Shown here in pieces: positions 18,822-26,580 of a DNA stretch of 64,000 nt. The number at the start of each line of letters is the position of its first letter. The first letter of the stretch is position 1. The stretch is from contig NZ_CP116899.1 in assembly GCF_030997045.1 (NCBI RefSeq), forward strand, positions 5,313,579 to 5,377,578. Reading direction: 5' to 3'. A model generated the notes under the pieces. It searched no databases. It was not told where the DNA came from and saw only the letters and a program-made list of their open reading frames with translations. This stretch comes from Microbulbifer sp. TB1203. Its GTDB lineage: Bacteria > Pseudomonadota > Gammaproteobacteria > Pseudomonadales > Cellvibrionaceae. Position numbers and translations under genes: made by a program.

Positions 18822-18850
18822 GTCCAATACTATTGAGTTAGGCCACTTTT

Positions 18851-18912
18851 GGAGCCTGCTTGCAGGCGAATAGCTACGGAGCTCCGTTCTTGTTCGCCTG
18901 CAAGCAGGCTCC
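18851..18912. repeat. Dispersed palindrome, GGAGCCTGCTTGCAGGCGAA family
   Basis: Twenty-base arms GGAGCCTGCTTGCAGGCGAA and their reverse complement flank a 22-base centre. A near-identical copy is at 44563-44630 and a partial one at 57691. It lies right after the GntR gene and may also terminate transcription. Confidence 0.85.
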
Positions 18913-19169
18913 TGATATGGGCGCCAAGTCTTAATCCACTAGGCCGCAGGGGGCAGTCGGCAGAGATATTGTGCGTTGACTTAGCACTTGGGATTGGCTA
19001 GAGTTTTCTGGTTCTTTATAAATAAAAAACATAACGAAAACAAACGACAAAACGAATGGCTGCGGTGACGGTGTTCAACTCCAGGCCCGGACTCCGGCCT
19101 CGCCTGGCTCCGGATAGGGGTGGCGAAATGATCTGTCTCCGCGCAGGCTCAAGCAGGGAAAACGTCAAG

Positions 19170-19475
19170 ATGACTGATAAGCGGTTTGTGTTGCTGCATC
19201 CCAGTGACAACGTGCTGGTGTGTTGTGCTCGCGTGACGGCCGGTGAATCCGTCGTGCTGGAAGGCAAGTCCGTCACCCTTCACACCGAGATCAATGTCGG
19301 GCACAAAGTGGCTCGCGTGGATATTGCGAAGGGTGCCCGGATTATCAAATACGGTGCGCCCATCGGTTCGGCCACGGACGATATCGCCTTTTCCCGGCAC
19401 GTCCACCTGCACAATATGAAAAGTGACTATATTCCCAGCCACACCAGGGAAAGCAAGCAGGGGGAAGAGCGATGA
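19170..19475 (+). CDS. UxaA-family dehydratase, N-terminal SAF subunit
   Basis: 101 residues from ATG 19170, preceded by CAGGGA. It is a single SAF domain (LHPSDNVLVCCARVTAGESV; HTEINVGHKVA; IIKYGAPIGSAT), equivalent to the N-terminal part of altronate/galactarate dehydratases. It overlaps the catalytic-subunit gene by four bases (ATGA), so the two make a split enzyme. In this operon, with fucose dehydrogenase, lactonase and FucP, the expected job is L-fuconate to 2-keto-3-deoxy-L-fuconate. Family membership is seen; substrate is inferred from context. Confidence 0.85.
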   Translation: MTDKRFVLLHPSDNVLVCCARVTAGESVVLEGKSVTLHTEINVGHKVARVDIAKGARIIKYGAPIGSATDDIAFSRHVHLHNMKSDYIPSHTRESKQGEER

Positions 19476-20662
19476 AAGGCTATTTACGAGCTGACGGACG
19501 CAAGGGTATCCGCAACGTCCTGCTGGTAACCTACCTGGTGGAATGCGCCCACCATGTGGCGCGCACGATTGTCACCCGGGCCGACTCGGACAGTATCCAG
19601 TTGATAGGTTTTCCTGGATGTTATCCCAACGACTATTCACTCAAAATCATGGAACAGTTGTGCACCCACCCCAATGTTGGCGGCGTGGTGATCGTTTCTC
19701 TCGGCTGTGAAGGTTTTAATCGGGAGCGTTTAAGTAAAACGGTCAGTGAAAGCGGCCGACCTGTGAGCACTTTCGTGATCCAGGAATCCGGCGGAACCAG
19801 GCAGACCGTCGAGGCCGGACTTCAGGCTGTCGGTGAAATACAACGGGAAATCGCCAATGCCCCCATGGTTGATATGGGGGTGGAGGAACTGGTGGTCGGA
19901 ACCATTTGCGGTGGCTCGGACGGCACCAGTGGCATCAGTGCCAACCCCGCTGTCGGCAGCTGTTTCGATATGCTGGTGGACAGGGGAGCGGCCTGCATTT
20001 TTGAAGAAACCGGCGAGTTGATCGGCTGCGAACAGATAATGGCGGATCGTGCCGTAACCCCGGAACTGGGCCGTGAAATTATAGAAGCCGTACAAAAGGC
20101 CGAAAACTATTATCGGGTGATGGGCTACGGCAGCTTTGCCCCGGGCAATGCGGAAGGTGGTCTGACAACCCTGGAAGAGAAATCCATGGGCGCCTATGCC
20201 AAATCCGGTGCTTCCCAAATTCACGGCATGATCAAACCCGGTGATATTCCCCCGCGGGGTGGCCTATACCTGATGGATGTGGTGCCCGACGGGGACCCGC
20301 TGTTCGGCTTTCCCAATATCGTGGACAGCGCCGAGATCGTGGAGATGATCGCTTCCGGTGCCCATATCATCCTGTTTACCACCGGCCGCGGTTCTGTAGT
20401 CGGCTCGGCCATTTCACCCGTGATCAAAGTCTGCGCGAATCCGGAGACCTACCGCAAGATGGCCGATGATATGGACATCAATGCGGGCAAGGTGATTGAA
20501 GGCCGCGCTGCCGTAGCCAGCGTGGGCGAGGAAATTTACCAGTTGGTATGCAATGTGGCCGGGGGTGAGAAAACAAAATCCGAAGCCCTGGGGCATCAGG
20601 AGTTTGTGTTGACCTATAAACAGTTCGAGCCCATCGGGCCCGCTTGCCTGCCCCGGCGCTAA
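19472..20662 (+). CDS. UxaA-family dehydratase large subunit (probable L-fuconate dehydratase)
   Basis: 396 residues covering the catalytic part of the UxaA/GarD hydro-lyase family: GYLRADGRKGIRNVLLV at the start, GCEGFNRERLS, VGTICGGSDGTSGISANPAV, and FTTGRGSVVGSAISPVIKV near the end. These enzymes dehydrate sugar acids with a divalent metal. Well-known L-fucose pathways use an enolase-superfamily fuconate dehydratase, which is absent here, so this split UxaA-type enzyme most likely substitutes for it. An altronate or galactarate role is possible, since uronates are also degraded in the locus, but no UxaB/UxaC is present. Confidence 0.85.
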   Translation: MKGYLRADGRKGIRNVLLVTYLVECAHHVARTIVTRADSDSIQLIGFPGCYPNDYSLKIMEQLCTHPNVGGVVIVSLGCEGFNRERLSKTVSESGRPVSTFVIQESGGTRQTVEAGLQAVGEIQREIANAPMVDMGVEELVVGTICGGSDGTSGISANPAVGSCFDMLVDRGAACIFEETGELIGCEQIMADRAVTPELGREIIEAVQKAENYYRVMGYGSFAPGNAEGGLTTLEEKSMGAYAKSGASQIHGMIKPGDIPPRGGLYLMDVVPDGDPLFGFPNIVDSAEIVEMIASGAHIILFTTGRGSVVGSAISPVIKVCANPETYRKMADDMDINAGKVIEGRAAVASVGEEIYQLVCNVAGGEKTKSEALGHQEFVLTYKQFEPIGPACLPRR

Positions 20663-20705
20663 TCTGGGCAGTGTGGCGCCGGCACGGCGCTTAACGTTCA
20701 TTTCA

Positions 20706-20898
20706 GGTAACTGCTCTCCCCTCTCCCGCTTGCGGGGGAGGGGCCGGGGGAGGGGGTGCTGAACGGTTCCCCTCTCCCTAACCCAGTGACTCGCGCCATC
20801 CATGGCGCTCGGCCTTCGGCCAGCTAAAGCTGCCCAAATCCGCTCCCGGCGGATTTGTCCCCGAAGGGGAGAGGGGACTGTTGGGGTGAGTAGTTACC
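20706..20898. repeat. MITE-like element 1 with GGTAACTRCTC ends
   Basis: It begins GGTAACTGCTCTCCC and ends GGTGAGTAGTTACC, an inverted match. The interior is made of GC-rich palindromes (CCCCTCTCCC...GGGGAGAGGGG). Its ends resemble those of the element at 22806. It lies between two pathway genes that would otherwise be adjacent. Confidence 0.65.
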
Positions 20899-20924
20899 AT
20901 TTCAGAACGAGGGATAGAAGCGGT

Positions 20925-21953
20925 ATGTTCGGAGAAAAAAGACGAATAGGGCAGACCGCGCTGGAGGTGACGGCACTCGGTTTTGGTGCGGCCACCCTGG
21001 GTAACCTTTATCACCCCATGCCCGATGAGGCGGCGAAAGCGGCCATCGAAAAGGCGTTTGCCGCGGGGCTCAACCATATTGATACCGCACCCTACTATGG
21101 GTTTGGCTTGAGCGAACGTCGCGTGGGGGATGCGTTGCGGGAGGTTCCCGCAAACGAGTATGTTCTGTCCACCAAGGTTGGCCGCCTTCTGGCCCCCTGC
21201 GACAAGGCCGAAGACAAGTACGGTTTCTGCTCACCGATGCCGTTCGAGCCTGTATACGATTATTCATACGACGGTGTAATGCGTTCCTATGAACACAGCA
21301 TTCAACGGCTGGGACTGCCCAAAATAGACATCCTGTACATGCACGACATCGGCCGGGTCACCCACGGCCGCGACCACGAGCGCCTGTTCCGCGTTGCCAT
21401 GGAGGGGGGCTACAAAGCCATGGCCGAGCTTCGTTCACAGGGCCTGGTGAGCGCCATCGGCCTCGGCGTGAACGAATACGAGGTGTGTGAGCAGGCCATG
21501 GACCACGCCGATTTCGATTGTTTCCTGCTTGCCGGGCGCTACACACTGTTGGAGCAGCAGGCCCTGGAGCGCTTTTTGCCCCGTTGTGTGGAGCGCAAGA
21601 CCTCGATTGTACTGGGTGGTCCCTATAACTCGGGAATTCTGGTCACCGGTGTGAAACAGGAAGGCGCGATTTTCCATTACAACTACGAACCGGCGCCCCG
21701 GGAAATTATCGAGCGGGTCGCCCGGATCGAAGAAATGTGCCACGAGTTCGCCGTTCCGTTGCCTGCCGCGGCCCTGCAATTCCCCCTGGCGCATCCGGCG
21801 GTTGTCAGCGTGATTCCCGGGTTGAGTTCCCCTCGGCGCGTGGAGTCCGCGGTATCGCAAATGCAGGCGGCGATCCCCGGAGCTTTCTGGTCGGCACTGC
21901 AGGACGCCGGGTTGATCCATCCAGAGGCACCGTTGCCGGGGCAGAAAGGCTAA
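20925..21953 (+). CDS. Aldo-keto reductase, probable L-fucose dehydrogenase
   Basis: 342 residues from ATG 20925 with CGAGGG upstream; the open frame extends farther upstream only through the repeat element. An AKR barrel with tetrad Asp53, Tyr58, Lys84 and His140 (HIDTAPYYGFGLSERRVG; STKVGRL; ILYMHDIG). It belongs to the D-threo-aldose 1-dehydrogenase group, which oxidises L-fucose to L-fuconolactone with NAD(P)+. This is the first step of the non-phosphorylating pathway whose later enzymes surround it. The stop overlaps the lactonase start by one base. Confidence 0.87.
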   Translation: MFGEKRRIGQTALEVTALGFGAATLGNLYHPMPDEAAKAAIEKAFAAGLNHIDTAPYYGFGLSERRVGDALREVPANEYVLSTKVGRLLAPCDKAEDKYGFCSPMPFEPVYDYSYDGVMRSYEHSIQRLGLPKIDILYMHDIGRVTHGRDHERLFRVAMEGGYKAMAELRSQGLVSAIGLGVNEYEVCEQAMDHADFDCFLLAGRYTLLEQQALERFLPRCVERKTSIVLGGPYNSGILVTGVKQEGAIFHYNYEPAPREIIERVARIEEMCHEFAVPLPAAALQFPLAHPAVVSVIPGLSSPRRVESAVSQMQAAIPGAFWSALQDAGLIHPEAPLPGQKG

Positions 21954-22786
21954 TGTTACGCATCGATGCGCACCAACACTTCTGGCAGCTGTCGCGGGGT
22001 GACTACGATTGGTTGGGGCCGGAACTGGAAGTGTTGTACCGGGACTATCTCCCCGCGCATTTGCAGCCACTGCTGGTCGACGCCGGCGTCAGCAAAACCG
22101 TGCTGGTACAAGCAGCGGAAAGCGTCGAGGAAACGGAGTTCATGCTGCGCTTGGCCGACGGCACGGATTTCATAGCCGGCGTCGTGGGCTGGATTGATAT
22201 GGAGAGCGAGAACGCTGTCGACACGCTCGATCGCCTGGCGAGGCATTCCGCCTTCAAGGGAATTCGCCCGATGATCCAGGACATCGCCGATACCCGGTGG
22301 ATGCTCAAGCCGGAGCTGGAGTCTGTGTTTACGGCGTTGATTGAACGCGGGCTGACCTTTGATGCACTGGTGACCCCCAGGCATCTGCAATCACTCCTGA
22401 TCCTGCTGCGGCGCTACCCCGATTTGAAAGTGGTGATCGACCACGGCGCCAAACCGGAAATTGCCACAGGCCGCACGACGGAATGGGCAGAGGATATCGC
22501 GCGTATCGCCTCGGAAACGTCGGCCTGCTGCAAGCTGTCCGGCCTGATGACCGAGGCGGGTGACAACCCAGGATTTGAAATATTGATGCCCTATATGGAC
22601 CACCTGTTGGCGTGTTTCGGCGCGCACCGGTTGATGTGGGGCAGTGATTGGCCGGTGCTGGAACTGGCGGGGAATTACCCTCAGTGGCTGACTTGTGCGG
22701 AGCAGTTTGTCGCTCCATTGAGCGAAACGCAGCAGCAAGCCATATGGGCAGGAAATGCCGAGCGATTCTACCATCTGCAAGTGTGA
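21953..22786 (+). CDS. Amidohydrolase, probable L-fuconolactonase
   Basis: 277 residues from ATG 21953 (TAATG overlap with the dehydrogenase). Amidohydrolase-2 fold: DAHQHFW (metal ligands His7 and His9), VVIDHGAKPEI, and the late GSDWPV Asp. It is typical of L-fuconolactone and L-rhamnonolactone hydrolases. It hydrolyses the lactone made by the preceding enzyme to L-fuconate. Translational coupling with an L-fucose dehydrogenase-type enzyme favours fuconolactone over rhamnonolactone. Confidence 0.87.
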   Translation: MLRIDAHQHFWQLSRGDYDWLGPELEVLYRDYLPAHLQPLLVDAGVSKTVLVQAAESVEETEFMLRLADGTDFIAGVVGWIDMESENAVDTLDRLARHSAFKGIRPMIQDIADTRWMLKPELESVFTALIERGLTFDALVTPRHLQSLLILLRRYPDLKVVIDHGAKPEIATGRTTEWAEDIARIASETSACCKLSGLMTEAGDNPGFEILMPYMDHLLACFGAHRLMWGSDWPVLELAGNYPQWLTCAEQFVAPLSETQQQAIWAGNAERFYHLQV

Positions 22787-22805
22787 GCGGGATTTTTTTC
22801 GGATT

Positions 22806-23107
22806 GGTAACTACTCGCCTTCGGAACTCGGGATTCGGGAGTCGGAAAAAGAATACCGGGGCTTGATGCGAAGGCCCTGATACCGGGAGCCGTTCGAGAA
22901 ACATTTGCCGATGAGGCTGTTGAACGAACGGCTACCGGTAGCAGGGCCGCCCAGGCCTGACTTAGTGATGCGAAGCACTGATACCGGGAGCCGTTCGAGA
23001 AAAGCGCCTGCGGCGGATAAACAGACCGATGAGGCTGTTGAACGAACGGCTCCCGGTAGCAGGGCCGCCCAGGCCTCGGCTTAGTGTCACAGGGGGGAGC
23101 AGTTACC
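22806..23107. repeat. MITE-like element 2 with two internal 110-base palindromic units
   Basis: The ends are GGTAACTACTCGCC and GGGGAGCAGTTACC (inverted). Inside, a unit running from TACCGGGAGCCGTTCGAGAA to CGAACGGCTNCCGGTAGCAG occurs twice in tandem. The same unit is in the element at 47354. The element separates the lactonase gene from the SDR gene. Confidence 0.7.
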
Positions 23108-23138
23108 CGGATTGAAGACTTATTGGGAGGGCTATAAC

Positions 23139-23882
23139 GTGGGACAACGTCTACTGGGAAAAACCGCCGTCATTACGGCCGCCGCAGCCGGCATTGGCCG
23201 CGCCTGCGTAGAGGCCTATGTGGCCGAAGGGGCTACGGTTTGGGCCGCGGATATCAACGAACAGGCCTTGGAACAACTGCAGTCCGCCCTGCCGGCTGTC
23301 AGAGTGAAAGTGCTGGATGTCATGAAAGGTGACGATATCCGCGCGTTTGCCGATGAAGTTGGTGCGATTGATATTCTGTTTAACTGCGCTGGTTTCGTTC
23401 ACAACGGTAGCATTTTGGATTGTGACGAACAGGACTGGGACTTTTCTTCCAACTTGAATGTCAAATCCTGTTACCAAATGATCCGGGCATTTTTGCCCAG
23501 CATGATCGACAACGGCGGCGGTAGCATCATCAACATGGCCTCCATAGCCAGCAGTCTTAAAGCCGTACCCAACCGTTTTGCCTACAGCACCACCAAGGCC
23601 GCGGTGATTGGTTTGAGCAAGTCCATCGCCTGCGACTTCGTCAAGCAGGGCATCCGCTGTAATGCGGTTTGCCCCGGCACCGTGGACACCCCGTCATTGC
23701 AGGCGCGCCTGAACGCCTTTGATGATCCGGTTCAGGCCCGCAAGGACTTTGAAAACCGACAGCCCATGGGGCGCCTGGCCCGCGCGGAGGAAATTGCGGC
23801 GCTCCTGGTATACCTGGGGTCCGATGAATCCAGCTACACCACCGGGGTGGCCCATGTCATTGACGGAGGCTGGTGTAACTGA
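23139..23882 (+). CDS. SDR, probable 2-keto-3-deoxy-L-fuconate dehydrogenase
   Basis: 247 residues from GTG 23139, chosen because GGGAGG sits eight bases upstream; an in-frame TTG at 23112 would add nine poorly conserved residues. Classical SDR: AAAAGIG cofactor motif near residue 14, catalytic Ser135, Tyr149 and Lys153 (YSTTK), C-terminal DGGWCN. Its best fit is the NAD-dependent oxidation of 2-keto-3-deoxy-L-fuconate to the 2,4-diketo acid, the substrate of the hydrolase at 25320. It lies 42 bases before fucP. Confidence 0.87.
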   Translation: MGQRLLGKTAVITAAAAGIGRACVEAYVAEGATVWAADINEQALEQLQSALPAVRVKVLDVMKGDDIRAFADEVGAIDILFNCAGFVHNGSILDCDEQDWDFSSNLNVKSCYQMIRAFLPSMIDNGGGSIINMASIASSLKAVPNRFAYSTTKAAVIGLSKSIACDFVKQGIRCNAVCPGTVDTPSLQARLNAFDDPVQARKDFENRQPMGRLARAEEIAALLVYLGSDESSYTTGVAHVIDGGWCN

Positions 23883-23924
23883 CGCTGGTAATCATTCTTA
23901 AAAATATAATAAAGAGGATTTGTC

Positions 23925-25280
23925 ATGACCACAGTAGAAGCCACGGAAGCCAGGGTAACGTCAACGGCTGAGAAGACGGAGCTGGTCCCAGGTTCCGTAT
24001 TGATTCCTTTCGTTCTCGTGACCTGCTGTTTTGCCCTGTGGGGATTCGCCAACGATATCACCAATCCCATGGTGGCGGCGTTCCAGAAAATCTTCCTCAC
24101 CGGCGCAACCGAGGCGACCTGGATACAGGTGGCGTTTTACGGCGGTTACGGTGTCATGGCTTTTCCGGCAGCGCTGTTTATTCGCCGGTTTTCCTACAAG
24201 GCTGGCATTCTCCTGGGACTCGGGCTGTATACCATCGGGGGCCTGCTGTTTATTCCCGCCAGTTCGATCGGGGAGTTTTATCCCTTCCTGTTGGCCTATT
24301 TCGTGATTACCTGCGGCCTGTCATTTCTGGAGACCACCGCCAATCCCTATATCCTGTCCATGGGGCCGGCAGAGAGCGCCACCCGCCGCCTGAATCTGGC
24401 CCAGGCGTTCAATCCCGTTGGTTCGCTGATCGGTATGTATATCGCCTCGCAGTTCATCCTGGCCAGGCTGGACGCACGTGGCAGGGAAGCACGGGAGCTT
24501 CTGCCCGCGCAGGAGTTTGAGGCCGTAAAAGCCGCCGACCTCGAAATCGTCAGCCAGCCTTATATCATGATAGGACTTGTGATTGCGGTGTTGTTCGTGC
24601 TGATCGCATTGATGAAAATGCCGAATCACAAAGCGGCTGCAATGACGGACGCGAGCCTGAAGGCGATCTTCGGGCGCCTGCTGCGATCGAAAAAATACGT
24701 CGAAGGCGTGGTGGCGCAAATGCTTTACGTGGGCGCTCAGATCATGTGCTGGACCTTTATTATCCACTACGGCACGGAAGTATTCATGGCCGAGGGGATG
24801 ATGGAAAAGGACGCCCAGATATTGTCCCAGCAATACAATATCGCCGCCATGGCGATTTTCTGTGCCAGTCGTTTTATCTGCACCTTCCTGTTGAAGTTTA
24901 TTCACCCGGGCGCGCTGCTGATGTACCTGGCCGCGGGTGGGGTAGGCCTGTCGCTGGGAGTCGTCTTGCTCGGAGGGCAGGGCGGACTTTACTGCCTGGT
25001 GGGCATTTCCGCCTGCATGTCGCTGATGTTCCCCACCATCTATGGAATCGCCCTGAAAGGCATTGACGGGGACGATGCCAAATTCGGCGCGGCCGGTCTG
25101 ATTATGGCCATTGTGGGCGGGACCTTCCTGCCCATGTTGCAGGCCGGAGTGATTGACAATTGGAATATGGGCTTTGTCAGCGCGGTGGAAGCCTCATTTA
25201 CACTGCCCTTATTATGCTTCGTGGCGATCGCCGTCTATGGCTACAGAACGGCGAAAATTCACGATGCCAGCCCGTACTGA
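23925..25280 (+). CDS. fucP: L-fucose:H+ symporter (FucP family)
   Basis: 451 residues with about 12 hydrophobic segments. FucP-type signatures are visible: CCFALWGFANDITNPMVAAF in helix 1, and FLETTANPYI plus RRLNLAQAFNPVGS mid-protein. MFS sugar/proton symporter of the inner membrane. Within an operon encoding every step of L-fucose oxidation, L-fucose is the expected substrate. It follows the SDR gene closely, with AAGAGG upstream of the ATG. Confidence 0.92.
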   Translation: MTTVEATEARVTSTAEKTELVPGSVLIPFVLVTCCFALWGFANDITNPMVAAFQKIFLTGATEATWIQVAFYGGYGVMAFPAALFIRRFSYKAGILLGLGLYTIGGLLFIPASSIGEFYPFLLAYFVITCGLSFLETTANPYILSMGPAESATRRLNLAQAFNPVGSLIGMYIASQFILARLDARGREARELLPAQEFEAVKAADLEIVSQPYIMIGLVIAVLFVLIALMKMPNHKAAAMTDASLKAIFGRLLRSKKYVEGVVAQMLYVGAQIMCWTFIIHYGTEVFMAEGMMEKDAQILSQQYNIAAMAIFCASRFICTFLLKFIHPGALLMYLAAGGVGLSLGVVLLGGQGGLYCLVGISACMSLMFPTIYGIALKGIDGDDAKFGAAGLIMAIVGGTFLPMLQAGVIDNWNMGFVSAVEASFTLPLLCFVAIAVYGYRTAKIHDASPY

Positions 25281-25319
25281 TGATTTAGGTTCGAAGTTCA
25301 CTAGCAGAGGTTGATTACT

Positions 25320-26168
25320 ATGAAATTATTGCGTTTTGGTGATGTGGGACAGGAAAAGCCCGGCATGCTGGATGCCCAAGGCAATGTCCGCGATCTGTCG
25401 GGCCACATCAAGGATATCAATGCTGAATTCCTCAGCAGCGAAATGTTTGCCCGCGTACAGGATCTGGACCCCTCCAGCCTGCCGCCGGTGGAAGGTGACC
25501 CTCGCATTGCCGAACCGGTTTCCGGTGTGGGGAAATTTATCTGTGTGGGCCTGAATTACGCCGATCACGCCCGCGAGTCCGGCATGGAAGTGCCGCCCGA
25601 GCCCGTATTGTTTATGAAAGCCACCTCCGCCATCACCGGTCCCTTCGATCAGGTTCAGCTTCCACCCGGGTCACAGAAAAGTGACTGGGAAGTGGAGCTG
25701 GGTGTGGTGATCGGCCGGGAAGCCAAATACGTGTCCGAAGCCGACGCCATGGATTATGTGGCCGGGTTCTGTGTCGTCAATGACCTCTCCGAGCGGGAGT
25801 ATCAGCTTGAACGGCAGGGCCAGTGGGTGAAGGGCAAGGGGTGTGACACATTCGCCCCCATAGGCCCCTACCTGGTGACGCCGGAAGACGCCGGTGATGT
25901 GGAAAATGCGGGTATCTGGTTGGAGCTGAATGGCGAGCGGGTCCAGGACGGCACCACTGCCACCATGGTGTACAAGGTGCCTTTCCTGGTGCACTACATC
26001 AGTCAGTTTATGAGCCTGCAACCTGGTGACATTATCAGCACCGGCACGCCGCCGGGAGTGGGCCTGGGTATGAATCCGCCCCAATTCCTGAAGGAAGGCG
26101 ATGTAATGCGTCTGGGAATCGACAATCTGGGTGTACAACAACAGAGCGTGATTCGCTACGGCAAATAA
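25320..26168 (+). CDS. FAH-family hydrolase, probable 2,4-diketo-3-deoxy-L-fuconate hydrolase
   Basis: 282 residues from ATG 25320, with AGAGG upstream. Fumarylacetoacetate-hydrolase fold: CVGLNYADHARE, metal ligands Glu124 and Glu126 (WEVELGVVIG) and Asp155 (NDLSERE), then TGTPPGVGLG. In fucose oxidation this enzyme cleaves the 2,4-diketo acid to pyruvate and L-lactate. Because lutABC begins the same cluster, the lactate can be recovered as pyruvate. It is the last gene of the fucose cluster and is followed by the hairpin at 26183. Confidence 0.88.
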   Translation: MKLLRFGDVGQEKPGMLDAQGNVRDLSGHIKDINAEFLSSEMFARVQDLDPSSLPPVEGDPRIAEPVSGVGKFICVGLNYADHARESGMEVPPEPVLFMKATSAITGPFDQVQLPPGSQKSDWEVELGVVIGREAKYVSEADAMDYVAGFCVVNDLSEREYQLERQGQWVKGKGCDTFAPIGPYLVTPEDAGDVENAGIWLELNGERVQDGTTATMVYKVPFLVHYISQFMSLQPGDIISTGTPPGVGLGMNPPQFLKEGDVMRLGIDNLGVQQQSVIRYGK

Positions 26169-26182
26169 CGCCTCTCAGTGGT

Positions 26183-26225
26183 CCGGCGGTTATATGGAAT
26201 GGCTCATGTTCTATAGAACCGCCGG
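26183..26225 (+). terminator. Hairpin at end of fucose cluster
   Basis: CCGGCGGTTAT pairs with ATAGAACCGCCGG (one bulge), starting 14 bases after the hydrolase stop. There is no U-run, so termination is only probable. Confidence 0.5.
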
Positions 26226-26426
26226 GCCTGTGAGGAAAATGGTGAAAGGAGTCGAAGGGGAATGGCCCTTTCGACTTTGCCGGGCGGCGGCGAAGAGAAT
26301 CTGTGGATGCCGCGGAACCCGAGGATTTCGTTACCCGGAGGGTTCACCAAGAGCAACTTCCTGGTGGCCTTCAGTCAAAATGGGGAACTTTGTTGCCTTA
26401 AGCAGTCACCCCGCCTTATAGGCTTG

Positions 26427-26500
26427 CTAGCCACAATCACGTGTTATAGTATGACAAATAATATATAAAAATGTTAACGATAACTTGAATTCTCGCTCGT
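26427..26500 (+). promoter_or_regulatory. Promoter module with LacI-type operator upstream of GH43
   Basis: This stretch is nearly the same as 895-965: GCTTGYTAGCC, AATCACRT, ATAGTATGACAAATA, then the operator GTTAACGATAAC at 26473-26484. It ends about 80 bases before the GH43 start at 26581. The preceding 26230-26400 holds nothing recognisable. Confidence 0.7.
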
Positions 26501-26580
26501 AGAGGCGTGTCCCGGGAGAGGGGTATCCTTTCCTTCCGACCCGGTAGTAAATATAAGAATAGCGATAGAGGGAAAGCGAA

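Noticed and set aside
26194..26468. Two short open frames between the fucose cluster and GH43
   Set aside because: One frame contains a somewhat protein-like string (LWMPRNPRISLPGGF), but no family or start was convincing and the end overlaps the promoter cassette.
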